A model generated the notes under the pieces. That model was not told the DNA's origin and made no database searches. It worked only from the letters and a program-made list of their open reading frames with translations. A stretch of DNA of 64,000 bases from assembly GCA_031552405.1 (NCBI GenBank), contig JAVBMN010000018.1, positions 144,350-208,349 of the forward strand, given 5' to 3'. The stretch comes from UBA1794 sp031552405 (lineage in GTDB: Bacteria > Bacteroidota > Bacteroidia > Bacteroidales > Bacteroidaceae). Shown in pieces: positions 7,974 through 18,600 of the stretch; position 1 is the stretch's first letter; the number at the start of each line of letters is the position of its first letter. The translations under genes were made by a program, and so were the position numbers.

Positions 7974-10769
7974 CTAGTGCTTTATAAGCACCTCTTTCGC
8001 TACTGATTCCTTGCGGTTGGTCAGTTTCACAGTATACATACCTGCGGGCAGGGAAGAGGTGTTCAACTCTGCTTCGTACGGGTAACTTACGCTTTGGCTC
8101 AGCACCAGTTTGCCTTCTGCGTTATACAGGGAGAGGATGGACTGCCCGTTGTCGTTGCTGCCGGAATAGCTTATGTGCAAAAGGTCGCTGCCGGAGGAGG
8201 GCCATACGGAGAACTGATCTGCAGAGTTGCTGTCAGCCAGGTCTTCCACTTTGTCGGGCAGGATGCCGGCAAGTATGCCGATCTCATTGGCGTTGAGGGC
8301 GTAGTTATAGATCCGGAGGTCGTCAATATACCCATTGAAATAAGGATCGGAGGTGTATTGACTGCGGCCGATGTAGTTCAATACAGGTTTGATATCATTC
8401 GGATTTATAGTGATATCGGTAGACTCGGCAGTTTGTACGCCATTAGCCCATACGCGCACTCCGGAGGCGCTTAGCGTGAGTGTAAGGTGTACCCATTTGT
8501 TGGTGCCCAGTACCGGTGCGTTAAGGCGCTGCTCTTCGCCGCCGTTCTTAATGGCGAAACGCATCTTTCCCAAGTCGGAACGCGGAGTTAAGAACATATT
8601 CTGATCCTCGCCATTGCCAAAGTCGAAGAGGCGTTGCCAAGAGCTTCCACCTTTCCAGTATACCCATACGGCAATAGTTATCTCCTCCTGATTAGCCACG
8701 GTGGCCGGCAGCTGCATGAAGGCATTTGATCCGTTCAGCGACAAGGCTTTGTCGCCTGTCTTACCTGCTACATAGTTGGCTCCTGCAGATAGTGCGCTGT
8801 GGTTTAGGTTGAGGGTGGTATCCTTGGCATTTCCTTCGAACTCATAGCGGGCTACGATGCTGGGATCTCCGGTAGTCTCGGCAGAGGCTTCATAGGAATA
8901 TTCGGAGCGGTTCAGCGATTTGTCTGTGGCACGGATGGCGTAGAAGTACTTTCCGGTAGTGGTAGCGGTATTGTCCACAAAAGAGGTGGTCTTCACGTTG
9001 CGGGCAATGGTATTATACGGTCCTCCGGCTGTTTCGGCGCGGAAGATGGTGTATCCTTCCAAGTCTTCTTCTGCGTTGGCGTTCCATTCCAGCAGGATGG
9101 ATTCGGCACGTCCGGTGGCTGTCAGGTTGGCGGGTGCTGCGGGTGCGTTAAATTCTATTGGTGCGCCTACGGGCAGGAAGCGCCATTGCTGGTTCTTTCC
9201 ACCGTTTTTGTCGCGCTGCAGAATGCTGGCGCCCGCGGTTACGCTGGAATTGGAAACTTCCAGGCACTTGGCGCTGTGGCGGCTGCGGATGTAGAAGTAG
9301 CCGTCCTCGGCATAGTCCAAGTACCACTGTTCGTTGCCACCTTTGTCACCATTCCATACAATGATGCCGCCACCATTGCTCAGTGACCAGTCTTTTACAT
9401 CCAATATTAAACTATTGGCATGTGCGGGGGTAAAGATGAAATAGCTGAAGTCGCCTCCGATGCGGGTGCTTACGGGGGTTACGTCCCATTGCTGGTGCGT
9501 GCCGCTTGTGTAGTTGTATTGGCGTATGCTGGCTCCCGGGCTGGTAGATCCGCCGTTGACTTCCAAGATCTTGCCGCTGTTGCGGTTTACCAGTATGTAT
9601 CGTCCGTTGATTACGGGTCGAATGTCATCGCCCCAGGTTACATTGACTACTGTCTCCGCATTGGTTTGTCCCACCTGGTATCCTGTCCCGCCGGGCAGCG
9701 TCATGGTGTATTCACGTTGAGGGCCGTAGCCGTCATAGTATACATCTCTGTCTTTTGAGATAAAACGATAGGTGGTGGTAGCAGCCTGGCGTTCGGAAGT
9801 ACCTCCGAAGGCTTGTATTTTTCCATCTGGGCTGCGGTATACGGAGGCAGCTGTCCAGTTGGGGCGGTGCTCGGCGTAAGCCAGACGTTGTCCGTCGCTG
9901 GCTTTTACAAATTCTCCGCGTGCCAGCTCGGCGGTGCCCCACCATATTCCGGTTTGCATACCATATTCTACGCCTACCATGGCTTCCATTACGTTGTGCA
10001 GCTCGTCATTGGTGGCGTGGTGGCCGTTGGCTCGTACGGTAGTGAAGAAACTGGCGTAGCTGTCGAAGCTGCCTGCCAGCTGGTGGGTGTTACCCTCGTC
10101 CAATCTGGATCTCAGGGTGTTGTACCAAGGTGTAGCCTGGTCGCAGTTCAGGGTGTTACCGCCGGAGATACGGATATTGTCAAAGTCGGGATTCTTGCGA
10201 AGCTCTCCGGCTATGTTGAAGAAATCGTTAATGGTTCCCTGCCCGGTATAGCTGTAATCCGGCTCGTTGAAGGGGGACACGGTTACTACGGTGCGTCCCG
10301 CTTCCTGGTGAAGCTTGGTGGTTACGGCAATGAGTTCCGCCCAGTTTGCAGCATTGCCCTTGTACCAGGAATGCACGCTGGGGTGATCGCAGTTTAACAC
10401 GATCTTTGTTTCCGGATTGGTGAGCTTGATGATGCTCAGGCGTTCTTTCAGCCTGTTAAGCTCGGTAGTTGGCAGTTTTCCATCCACCAGGGCAGCTGTC
10501 GGGGTAAAGGAGGAGCGTATCAGATCCACATTATCGATACCCATAAAGGCGATGCCGCGTTGTACGTTTCCTTTGCTGAGCCAGGCCAAGTCGAGCCCCC
10601 AAATGATGGGTTTTGCCACTCCGGGATCAGTTACATCGAATAGTACTGAACGGTGGGAAACCGGTTGAACTACCGGATTGTTACTTACACTGATGGTCTG
10701 CGCGCCAATCTGAATGGCGAAGCATCCGAATAGCAATGAAAGTAAAGGAGTAAATCTACTGTTTTTCAT
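7974..10769 (-). CDS. Large secreted multidomain glycoside hydrolase (clan GH-A type) with ricin, FN3, LamG and sorting domains
   Basis: 931 residues. A signal peptide (cleavage near IGAQ, residue 24) is followed by a TIM-barrel-like region (about 50-340) carrying SPFNEPDYSY, where Glu169 fits the acid/base of clan GH-A enzymes; Glu262 or Glu268 in VMEAMVGVEYG could be the nucleophile. Then come ricin-type beta-trefoil repeats (about 390-535, with QQW motifs), a fibronectin type III domain (545-630), a LamG/concanavalin domain (640-830) and a C-terminal beta domain (850-931, ending SLPAGMYTVKLTN) of the type A sorting family. It probably binds and cuts a complex glycan outside the cell; the exact GH family was not recognised. 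It is a single gene with its own promoter and terminator. Confidence 0.8.
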   Translation of the reverse strand: MKNSRFTPLLSLLFGCFAIQIGAQTISVSNNPVVQPVSHRSVLFDVTDPGVAKPIIWGLDLAWLSKGNVQRGIAFMGIDNVDLIRSSFTPTAALVDGKLPTTELNRLKERLSIIKLTNPETKIVLNCDHPSVHSWYKGNAANWAELIAVTTKLHQEAGRTVVTVSPFNEPDYSYTGQGTINDFFNIAGELRKNPDFDNIRISGGNTLNCDQATPWYNTLRSRLDEGNTHQLAGSFDSYASFFTTVRANGHHATNDELHNVMEAMVGVEYGMQTGIWWGTAELARGEFVKASDGQRLAYAEHRPNWTAASVYRSPDGKIQAFGGTSERQAATTTYRFISKDRDVYYDGYGPQREYTMTLPGGTGYQVGQTNAETVVNVTWGDDIRPVINGRYILVNRNSGKILEVNGGSTSPGASIRQYNYTSGTHQQWDVTPVSTRIGGDFSYFIFTPAHANSLILDVKDWSLSNGGGIIVWNGDKGGNEQWYLDYAEDGYFYIRSRHSAKCLEVSNSSVTAGASILQRDKNGGKNQQWRFLPVGAPIEFNAPAAPANLTATGRAESILLEWNANAEEDLEGYTIFRAETAGGPYNTIARNVKTTSFVDNTATTTGKYFYAIRATDKSLNRSEYSYEASAETTGDPSIVARYEFEGNAKDTTLNLNHSALSAGANYVAGKTGDKALSLNGSNAFMQLPATVANQEEITIAVWVYWKGGSSWQRLFDFGNGEDQNMFLTPRSDLGKMRFAIKNGGEEQRLNAPVLGTNKWVHLTLTLSASGVRVWANGVQTAESTDITINPNDIKPVLNYIGRSQYTSDPYFNGYIDDLRIYNYALNANEIGILAGILPDKVEDLADSNSADQFSVWPSSGSDLLHISYSGSNDNGQSILSLYNAEGKLVLSQSVSYPYEAELNTSSLPAGMYTVKLTNRKESVAKEVLIKH

Positions 10770-10825
10770 GGGAGTAAGCTTGGTAAACTGAGTAATAACT
10801 CAGGCGTTCTTTTTTATAAACGATA

Positions 10826-10833
10826 CAAAAATA
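10826..10833 (-). promoter_or_regulatory. -7 box (TATTTTTG) for the glycoside hydrolase gene
   Basis: On the minus strand TATTTTTG matches TAnnTTTG about 57 bases before the ATG at 10769. The same T run forms the tail of the hairpin that ends dedA, so promoter and terminator abut. Confidence 0.5.
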
Positions 10834-10867
10834 GGGATTATTTCCGAACTTCCCGGATATAATCCCT
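10833..10867 (-). terminator. Hairpin terminator of the DedA gene
   Basis: On the minus strand AGGGATTAT and ATAATCCCT pair, with an inner TCCG/CGGA extension, and are followed by ATTTTTG. It lies 31 bases after the DedA stop. Confidence 0.7.
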
Positions 10868-10897
10868 ATAAATTGTATATAACGTCCTCTGCAATTG

Positions 10898-11551
10898 TTA
10901 TTTGGTAGTACTTTTCTTCTTGTTACGTATCACCTCAATGACTCCCGGGAGAATAGACAGGAGGATAATGGCCACGATGAGGAGCTTCAGATTTTGCTGT
11001 ACAATCTCCAGTCCGCCGAAGAAATAGCCGGCATACGAGAACAGGAGCACCCATGCGATTCCACCTGTTACATTGTAGAATGCAAAGTGTGTATAGCTCA
11101 TCTTTCCCATTCCCGCCACGAAGGGGGCAAAGGTGCGTACGATGGGTACGAAGCGTGCCAGTATGATGGTTTTGCCACCGTGCTTCTCATAGAAGGCATG
11201 GGTTTTGTCCAAATAGCTTTGTTTAAAAACTTTAGAGTTGGGGTTGCTAAACAGTTTTTCCCCGAAATATTTCCCTATCAAGTAGTTGGATGCATCGCCC
11301 AATATGGCTGCTATCACCAGCATACCCACCAGCAGATGTACGTTGACATCATTCGTGGGCAATGAACAAAGCGCCCCGGCCACAAACAACAGCGAATCGC
11401 CCGGCAGGAAAGGGGTTACCACCAGCCCTGTTTCGCAGAATATGATAAGGAAGAGGATTCCGTAGATCCATATTCCGTACTGCGCCACCAAATCGGCCAT
11501 GTGTGTGTCAATGTGAAGGATAAAATCGATGAGAAACTGAATGTATTCCAT
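10898..11551 (-). CDS. DedA-family membrane protein (VTT domain)
   Basis: A polytopic membrane protein of about 217 residues, with the conserved DedA features: an ETG...PFLPGDSLLF segment after the first long hydrophobic helix, a GDASNYLIGKYFGEKL re-entrant region, and FARFVPIVRTFAPFVAG-type motif (here ARFVPIVRTFAPFVAGMG) with the essential arginine. DedA proteins help flip or transport undecaprenyl phosphate and phospholipids and support membrane energy and antibiotic tolerance. The ATG at 11551 (MEYIQFLIDF) is preferred to an upstream in-frame start at 11608 because the longer form would overlap the promoter. Confidence 0.93.
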   Translation of the reverse strand: MEYIQFLIDFILHIDTHMADLVAQYGIWIYGILFLIIFCETGLVVTPFLPGDSLLFVAGALCSLPTNDVNVHLLVGMLVIAAILGDASNYLIGKYFGEKLFSNPNSKVFKQSYLDKTHAFYEKHGGKTIILARFVPIVRTFAPFVAGMGKMSYTHFAFYNVTGGIAWVLLFSYAGYFFGGLEIVQQNLKLLIVAIILLSILPGVIEVIRNKKKSTTK

Positions 11552-11573
11552 AATCTGTAGATAATTGAGGGTG

Positions 11574-11581
11574 CAAAGATA
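11574..11581 (-). promoter_or_regulatory. -7 box (TATCTTTG) for the DedA gene
   Basis: TATCTTTG on the minus strand matches TAnnTTTG and lies 22 bases before the chosen DedA start, which supports that start over the one at 11608. No clear -33 TTTG was seen. Confidence 0.55.
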
Positions 11582-11785
11582 CGGACTTTTTGCGAAAGCT
11601 GGTTTCATTGGCAGAAAGAAACTGGGTTAAGAGTGCATCTTATATTCAATTTTTCATGATTGTACATGAAACAGCTCATTGTACTGCCGGATAAATCTTA
11701 GCTGTTATTTTGTTCTCCATTTGAAATCTGTTTTCCTGCAAAAATCAGATCTTAACTTTTGAATATAGATTGTTTGGTATAACAA

Positions 11786-12172
11786 TCAGTCCGAGTGAAT
11801 ATGATTATTGATATACTCTTTGTCTTTCTCATTAAAATAGACTCTCATAGTATGGACTTCAGAATGAGTATTCCATGTCGAGATGGCAGTGCTCAGAATA
11901 TCTAAATATATAGCAAGATCCTGATTTGTTAATAAAGGTATGTTTGGGTGGTAAATAACTATCTCTCGCTGAGGGATCCATGACAAATCTAACAAACAAT
12001 CATTTAGAGCATCCCAATTAAAACCAAAATAAGGTGGAAGTTCAAAGCCATTATTATATGCTTTTAGTAACTCCGCTTTGGAATTTACATCATCTATTGT
12101 TATAGTGAAATTTTCTTTAGAGAGATATACTTTCTTTAGAATATCTATAAATGAAATATTATTGTTTTCCAT
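11786..12172 (-). CDS. Barstar-family protein (putative immunity protein)
   Basis: 128 residues without signal peptide, so cytoplasmic. The core YFGFNWDALNDCLLDLSWI matches the barstar signature (aromatic-Gly-x-N-x-DAL-x-DCL). Barstar proteins plug the active site of barnase-type ribonucleases. It is the last gene of the RHS operon, three bases after the small lipoprotein, and is therefore a candidate immunity gene. However, the RHS C-terminus looks like a metallopeptidase and not a barnase-type RNase, so the partner may be a different toxin tip, now lost, or one delivered by competitors. Confidence 0.82.
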   Translation of the reverse strand: MENNNISFIDILKKVYLSKENFTITIDDVNSKAELLKAYNNGFELPPYFGFNWDALNDCLLDLSWIPQREIVIYHPNIPLLTNQDLAIYLDILSTAISTWNTHSEVHTMRVYFNEKDKEYINNHIHSD

Positions 12173-12175
12173 AGA

Positions 12176-12640
12176 CTAAAAGGGCGGATACATTTTCATT
12201 CCCTTCATTGCTTCTGAAGGTGGATAGGGGATAACGAATTTCAACTTCTCTAAATCTGGATAGCTTAAGTCGTAACGTCTTAAAATTTTATAACCATCCC
12301 GGATCTCTTCCCAGCCGTATGTATCTAATGTGTCCTGAGAGAATATGTATATTGATAGCGTATCCGAGGGGAGATCTTCAAATATTCTTTGAGTTGGCCC
12401 GGTTTGTATCCCAAATATGGTTCCTGGCTTTATCATGGTCTTAGCTCCTTTCTCTACTACAGTAGATAACATTGTGTCTGGATAAGCTATTTTATTATAT
12501 CCTTCAGCGATGTAACCTGCAATTGTTGAATTTGAATTATTTTTTACCATAACATAATAAACTTTGTCATAAAAGCAGCTATTGGCAGTTACTATCAATA
12601 GCAGTTCTATAATATATAGTGTAAAATTATAGTTCTTCAT
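12176..12640 (-). CDS. Small lipoprotein linked to the RHS gene
   Basis: 154 residues with a lipoprotein signal peptide ending TANSC (Cys about residue 22). The ATG overlaps the RHS stop codon (ATGA), so it is translationally coupled to the toxin-like gene. The C-terminus RYDLSYPDLEKLKFVIPYPP and MKGMKMYPPF resembles a family of short lipoproteins seen beside Bacteroidetes RHS genes, recognised by pattern only. Being exported and coupled, it could protect the envelope against the RHS C-terminal domain or help display it. Base composition is more AT-rich than the housekeeping genes nearby. Function is inferred, not shown. Confidence 0.7.
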   Translation of the reverse strand: MKNYNFTLYIIELLLIVTANSCFYDKVYYVMVKNNSNSTIAGYIAEGYNKIAYPDTMLSTVVEKGAKTMIKPGTIFGIQTGPTQRIFEDLPSDTLSIYIFSQDTLDTYGWEEIRDGYKILRRYDLSYPDLEKLKFVIPYPPSEAMKGMKMYPPF

Positions 12641-15600
12641 CTCCTTCTTGTTGTTTTAAGAGGGTATCTAGCAAAATCCCAATTCACATTGTAATGAGTT
12701 TTAAAATAGCCGGCCGCATATTTATTGGCCCAAATTTCTGTCCAATAGACATCATGAGGATAGTTGTCAGATCCTGATATTGGGACTTCGCTTCCAGCGG
12801 CACTAAAAGCACTTAAAGCAGCCGGAGCAATATACGCCGGCCCCCATATTCGGCTTTGGATAGTATGTCCATATTCATGCATGAACAATGGGTCGGTTAT
12901 TGCATAATCATCAAAGTTTCCTTCTATTTTTCCCGGAATATCGATGTTTACAAAACTGCCTAGAGTGACTCCCTTTCCTGTATTCACATTTGCATTCTCA
13001 TGCGTTACAAAAGTTGCTCCTCCAAGATAATCCACCCGGACTCCATCGTGAGTAGCATTCTTTATATGAGAAAATAAATGGCCAGCAAATGTTTGTACCA
13101 TTTCCCAGGTATGTCTGCTATAACCTTTAATGATTCCATTTCCGAAGCTGTTTTCGTCCAGATAGAAATTTCCTAAAAAGATCTCTAAACTATTATCAAT
13201 ACGTCCTGTAACAAGCCCGGCTGCTACTCCCACTAGAGTAGTAGCAGCCTGCGCATAAAGGTATCCTGTCATTGCAGCATCAACAACTCCTCCTATTACC
13301 GGTATGCAGGGGGCATATTGCATAGTTAAACCTAGGGCAGCTCCTGCGATGGCGCCTTGCCCGAAGTACTTGAGTCCATCTCCGATATTTTTTATGTCTC
13401 CGCGAATGGCATGAGCGGTCGTATTGCCAATGGCAAAAAGAGCTGCTGTAATTGCAGGTACAGTCCACCAAAACTCTCCATCTGGATCTACATATTTCAG
13501 TGGATTATTTAAGCAGTATGCATATCGATTATGATTCAGCCAGTTGGTCGGGTCTTGTATGTAAGGGTCTGGGCTTAGAAATAATCCTGTACTTGGTTCG
13601 TATACCCTTCCGTTCATATTGATCAGGTCAAAGAGATCCAGATGTTCATGCATGGTATAGCCACGGGATACGATATAAGGAGCGTTTGCGTCAGGCTCCA
13701 TCCAGTTGACCGGATTTCGGCGTGCTCCGAAGGGGGTGTATGAATAGCGTTGCCTGAGTACGCTTCCTTCGGCCAGAGCCATTAAAGAACCTTGGCGGTC
13801 GGTATATGCGGAATACAGTTTTTTGTTGTTTCCGGTTTCCTTGTACACAGCCGCCAGCCCGTTACCTCCATAGATGTAATGAATTCGAGATACAGTACCG
13901 GCTGTATATTCTTCTTCATAATTATCGAGATAGTAGCGGTCAATATTGTCACGTGTCTGTATGTGCATAAATACGCGCTGGTCATCCACGCCATAGTCAA
14001 TATTAAAGCTTTCTGTTGTTCCTGTCTTCTGGAGGGTTTTTACCTTTTTGAATTCTGTATAGGTAATATCCTGCGCGCCATTTCGGCTGATGGCCGAAGA
14101 TACTTTATTGGATGTCGCTGAGTTATAGGTAAGGGTGGAGGACCATCCTATATAGTCATACATCCATGAGATTCGGTTTACTCCCGAAGTGCTGTATTCT
14201 ATGTTGTCAAATGGATAGTTATTTGCGTCTTTCCAGCTGACTAAACGATCCAGATTATCATAGGTATACGTGTCTTTCTGATTGGTCAGTTCATCGGCGA
14301 ATGTTTTCACGTTTCCATTTGGGTAATATGTATAACGCATATCTACAATACCCGGAGCTTTGATGTCGGTTACCTGGTTTGAGGGGGTATAAAGATATTC
14401 TGTTATTACCCCGTTCTTCTTTTCTTTTTGTATCAACCCGTTACGATACGCGTTAACCTGTTCCCATATTACCCGGTTAAGGGTGTCTGTAACAGAAGTG
14501 AGATGGTTGTTTATGTCATAGTTGTAATTTACATAATATCCGGATGGATAAATATCCTTTTTCAGCCTGCCGTAAGTGTCATATTCTTTACGGGCTACAA
14601 AGGTTTTTCCTTTAACCTGGTCTGTCACTTTGGTTACCTGATCATATATGTTGTATTCCCAGGAACGGGAATGGACATCATATGTGTCAATCTTCTTTAG
14701 CCGGTTATACCGGTCGTATTCATAGAAATGTGTAGGCTCGTTTCCACAGGTCTTATATTCCAGCAATCCTTCGTTGGTGTAGGAATAATACGTGGCGGTT
14801 TCTCCTCCTGATTTGTGTACCTGCTGACGCTGAGAGAGTAACTGCCCCCATCCATCATATTGAAACCAGGTGGTTCCGGCATCGGGATCCACGAGTTTAC
14901 TGCGGTTTCCCTGCAGGTCGTATTCCATTGATACGGTTCCTCCGTTATCGGGAGTACTTGATTTGAGCCGCGAGGCTGCGGTATAAACAAACTGGACAGA
15001 CTTGCCATTTGTAGTAGTCTTTGCCACAAGGCCGTCGCTGTTCCATTCGGTACGTATGGTACTGGTCGGGGTGGTTTCGATTTTATAATTGGAACCATAG
15101 GAAACGGTGAAATCACCTTCCGGAGTTACATCTTTTATAATACGGCCATAACCGTCATAGGTATATTTATGAGTGGTTATTTCCACCTCGTTCTGGCCGG
15201 GGGCAAGATGTTCAGCTATCCGTCCTTCCGGTGTGTATCTTGTGGAAGTGACGGCTGCATCAGTCTGCCTGCTACTGCTACTGCTTCGGTTATGGGTGCT
15301 GCTCCGCAGCTCCCGCCCATACTTGTCGTAATATGTCCAAAATTGCCTTCCCGGCTTATCAGGAAGAGTCTGGACAGTGTAATAGCGGGTTCCATCTGAG
15401 TAGGGACTCCATTCCAGGGCCTGGGTTTCTGTTACAGCGTTTGGATACTTTATGGATGTGATTAAATCAAAAGTGTAATGGTGGCTGTATGTGGTAGTAC
15501 CCATACGATCTGTTGTATTCTTAAGAAGTCCCTTGTCTTCATCCCATACATAAGTGACTGTTTCGTTTAAAGGATTGGTTTGAGAGGCTATGAAACGCCC

Positions 15601-18600
15601 GCAAGAAGTATAAGCCAACTTAGTGGTCCGGCTGCCGTATCTGGCGGATTCTACTATTTTTAGCGGATGTCCGTATTTGTCATAGTCTAAGTCTGGATAA
15701 CGGGTGGTCTTCATGTTGACATCTCCGTTATCCATTTTGGATTCTGTCAGGTTGCCTAATGGGTTATAGGTAAACAAGGAGGTACGCACCAGACTTGTAT
15801 TGTCTGTCGAACAGGAAAAAGTAGCTTTATCCTCCGTAACTTTATTGACACACCATGCGCCATGCTTTCCATATTTGAAATCATGCCTTTCACTCTGTAA
15901 AGCACCTACTGTGCGTACTGTGATTGGGTTGTTAAATGTGTCAAGCGAGTCATAATACTGGGTATAGGACTTGCCTCCGGCCAAATATTCAGAGTGGATA
16001 AGGGATTTTAACTGTGTACTAACCCGTTTACCGGGGTAAGTAACTATGTTGTAATCATATTGTTCCCTGCTTACAATACTATCTGAGCGGTTGTTGCCCA
16101 CATACACCGTTTTGGCATACGGCTGCATAATGTAGTAGCTTCTTCCGGAATAGGGGAAGTATTGCTCGGTAAGTTCCGTAAACCGTGTTTTTACATCTTT
16201 CTTCTCAAAATACCGGAAACCCATGAATCCCCGATATTTCCAGTTGACAACCGGAGAGCCGTATTTATAGGATATGGCGGTATTTCCGTCATTGCTGCCG
16301 GAAAAGACCCTGAAAAGCGAGCTCTTTATAGGAATACAGCCTATGTTGAAATAGTCGTTGAGAGAGTTTACTTTATAACTGGGAGAGGGGTCTGAAAGTG
16401 TCAGGTTGCAGTTAAAGTAAGGCTTGTATTCCAGATTCGTGGTGCCACTTACGGGATTTGTCACGGAAAGCATCAGATTCTGATTGGGAGCTAAGTTAAG
16501 GTCCCTGATCACCAGTGTAGTGTCACTTCGCGTACCTGTCATGCTTAACCTTGCATTGGTCCAGCAGACCCTTCCATTTCCAAAGAAGTCTCCAAAAGAA
16601 GACGCCCCGGCAGGAAAAGCACTGATGCTGGAATATACCTGTTGAAATGAGCTGCCTGTGTTTTGATAAAACACCCATGAAGTGCGATAGAAATAATATC
16701 GATATATTTGTTTCCCATTTTTATCGATTCCTATGATGTAATCTAATTGCTCATCCCCGGAAACGATGTCCATAAGACCGTCCTGGTTGAAATCAATCAG
16801 ATGCAATACATCACGCTCCTTGTACTTAACTTCATTAGGTGTGCGTAAAACCGTTTTCATATTTACGATAAAACCTAAAGTCTGTACATTGAATGTATAA
16901 TCCCCCTTATTATAAGCTACTTTCCATGCATTATCTTTTCTGAATATAATATCTGTCAGGCCGTCTCCATTGAGGTCTCCAAATTGGCAGTAATCATCTT
17001 TTGTGATATTCAGACCGGGCGAATATGTTTTGGCGGCGTTTCCGGAGAACCAGTTCTCTATACCAAGATTGTTTGTGATAATCCGGTTTGTTCCATCCGC
17101 CAGGGTCAGCCATAAATCATCCCGGTTGCTTGCTCCGCCAAAGTTGACAAGTTTCATTCCGGTAATTTCACAGGGGGTTGCAAAATATTGGCTGCCGGTT
17201 CCTGAAAGGGCTCCTCCCTGTCCTTTCAGGGCGCCATAATGGTAGTGATATAAAGTTGGGGCTATCCTGTCATATTCTCTAAGTATGTGAAACAACGCAG
17301 TAAAGGGTTCTCCATTAAGCTGGCCGGTAGAAAAGAAGGGTGGTTTCTTGGCCGAAAAGAATGAAGCATTGTTATACAGGGAAGTGCCATTGCCATCGGT
17401 GATTTTAATGCCTATATCACGATGAGTGTTTCCTTCGGAGATTTTACCCTGGTGGGATATATATACATAGTCTGTGGTAGAATTCCCATTGAAGTCTCCA
17501 AAGATGTAGTTGGGTTCCTCCTCCTTGCTGTCTTCCGGCCACCAGTCATGAACCCCGATGGGAATACTCTGTACTTTTTTCCAGGCACCTCCTTCATACC
17601 TGCGTACATCAAGCACGGATTGCCCCAGATCTGTTCTTTCATAGCAGTCTGCTATCTCCATATATCCGTCGCCGTCAGAATCAATAGTAAACAGGTTTTG
17701 CCTTTTTTTATGGTTACCTGAATTGAATCGTAGCGAATCAATATCAACCACAATTTCGGAAGAGATTGTTTTAGTCCCATAAGTGAACGTGGTAGGGTTT
17801 ACCAATTTCACTCCCCGGTTATACAGGTCTACAGAAACGAGTGAACTAGTGTTCATAATATCTCCTGGAAGGGAGGAGTAGGTTAGCTGATATTTCTTCT
17901 GCTCATTGTTGTTAACCAATGTTTTGATGGACTTCAAACGTAATTGCAGGAGTGTTTCTTTTCCAGCCACATAGCCGCGTATTTCATCCGGGCGAAGCTC
18001 ATAATCGAAGGAAACCACCAGATTACCAGTCGTTCCCAGTCTTTTGTTTCCTCCGTATGTGATTTTGCTGACCACATTCCCAACATATCCACCACTGGAT
18101 AAAATGTAATCGATCTTCATGAAGTTACCATTCCCATCCACCACTTCCACCAGGTTCCAGCCCATCTTCACGGGAGATGCTTGTGTGTTGGCTATGGAAT
18201 AGGCTGAGGCGTACGAAGAAGGGGCGGAAGCGCTTCCATAGGTCATGGTTAGTCCGTCCCTGGTAAAGGCCTTCAGGTATGTGGGGCCCCAGGAGTCTGC
18301 GCCATAGGCACATACAAGTGTAGTGGGGTCATTTTCCAGTCGGTATGCAACCGTGTCGGCCCCTGCTGCTACTTTTATCAGGCGCTGACCATTTAAGGAA
18401 AGAGGGTCATTCTTTGTCCAAGTAATGGATGCGTTGGTGCCGTCATGGTATGCAATCTTTGGGCTGCGTAAAACGCAGGAAAGGCCTGCCAGATTCCAGC
18501 CCCAACCGACCAGTCCTTTTCCGCTCTGGCTATTGTAAACCAGAGATAAAGAAGGTTCCATTCCTACGCCTTTAGGGCATTCAATGGGTATGGTGTAGGT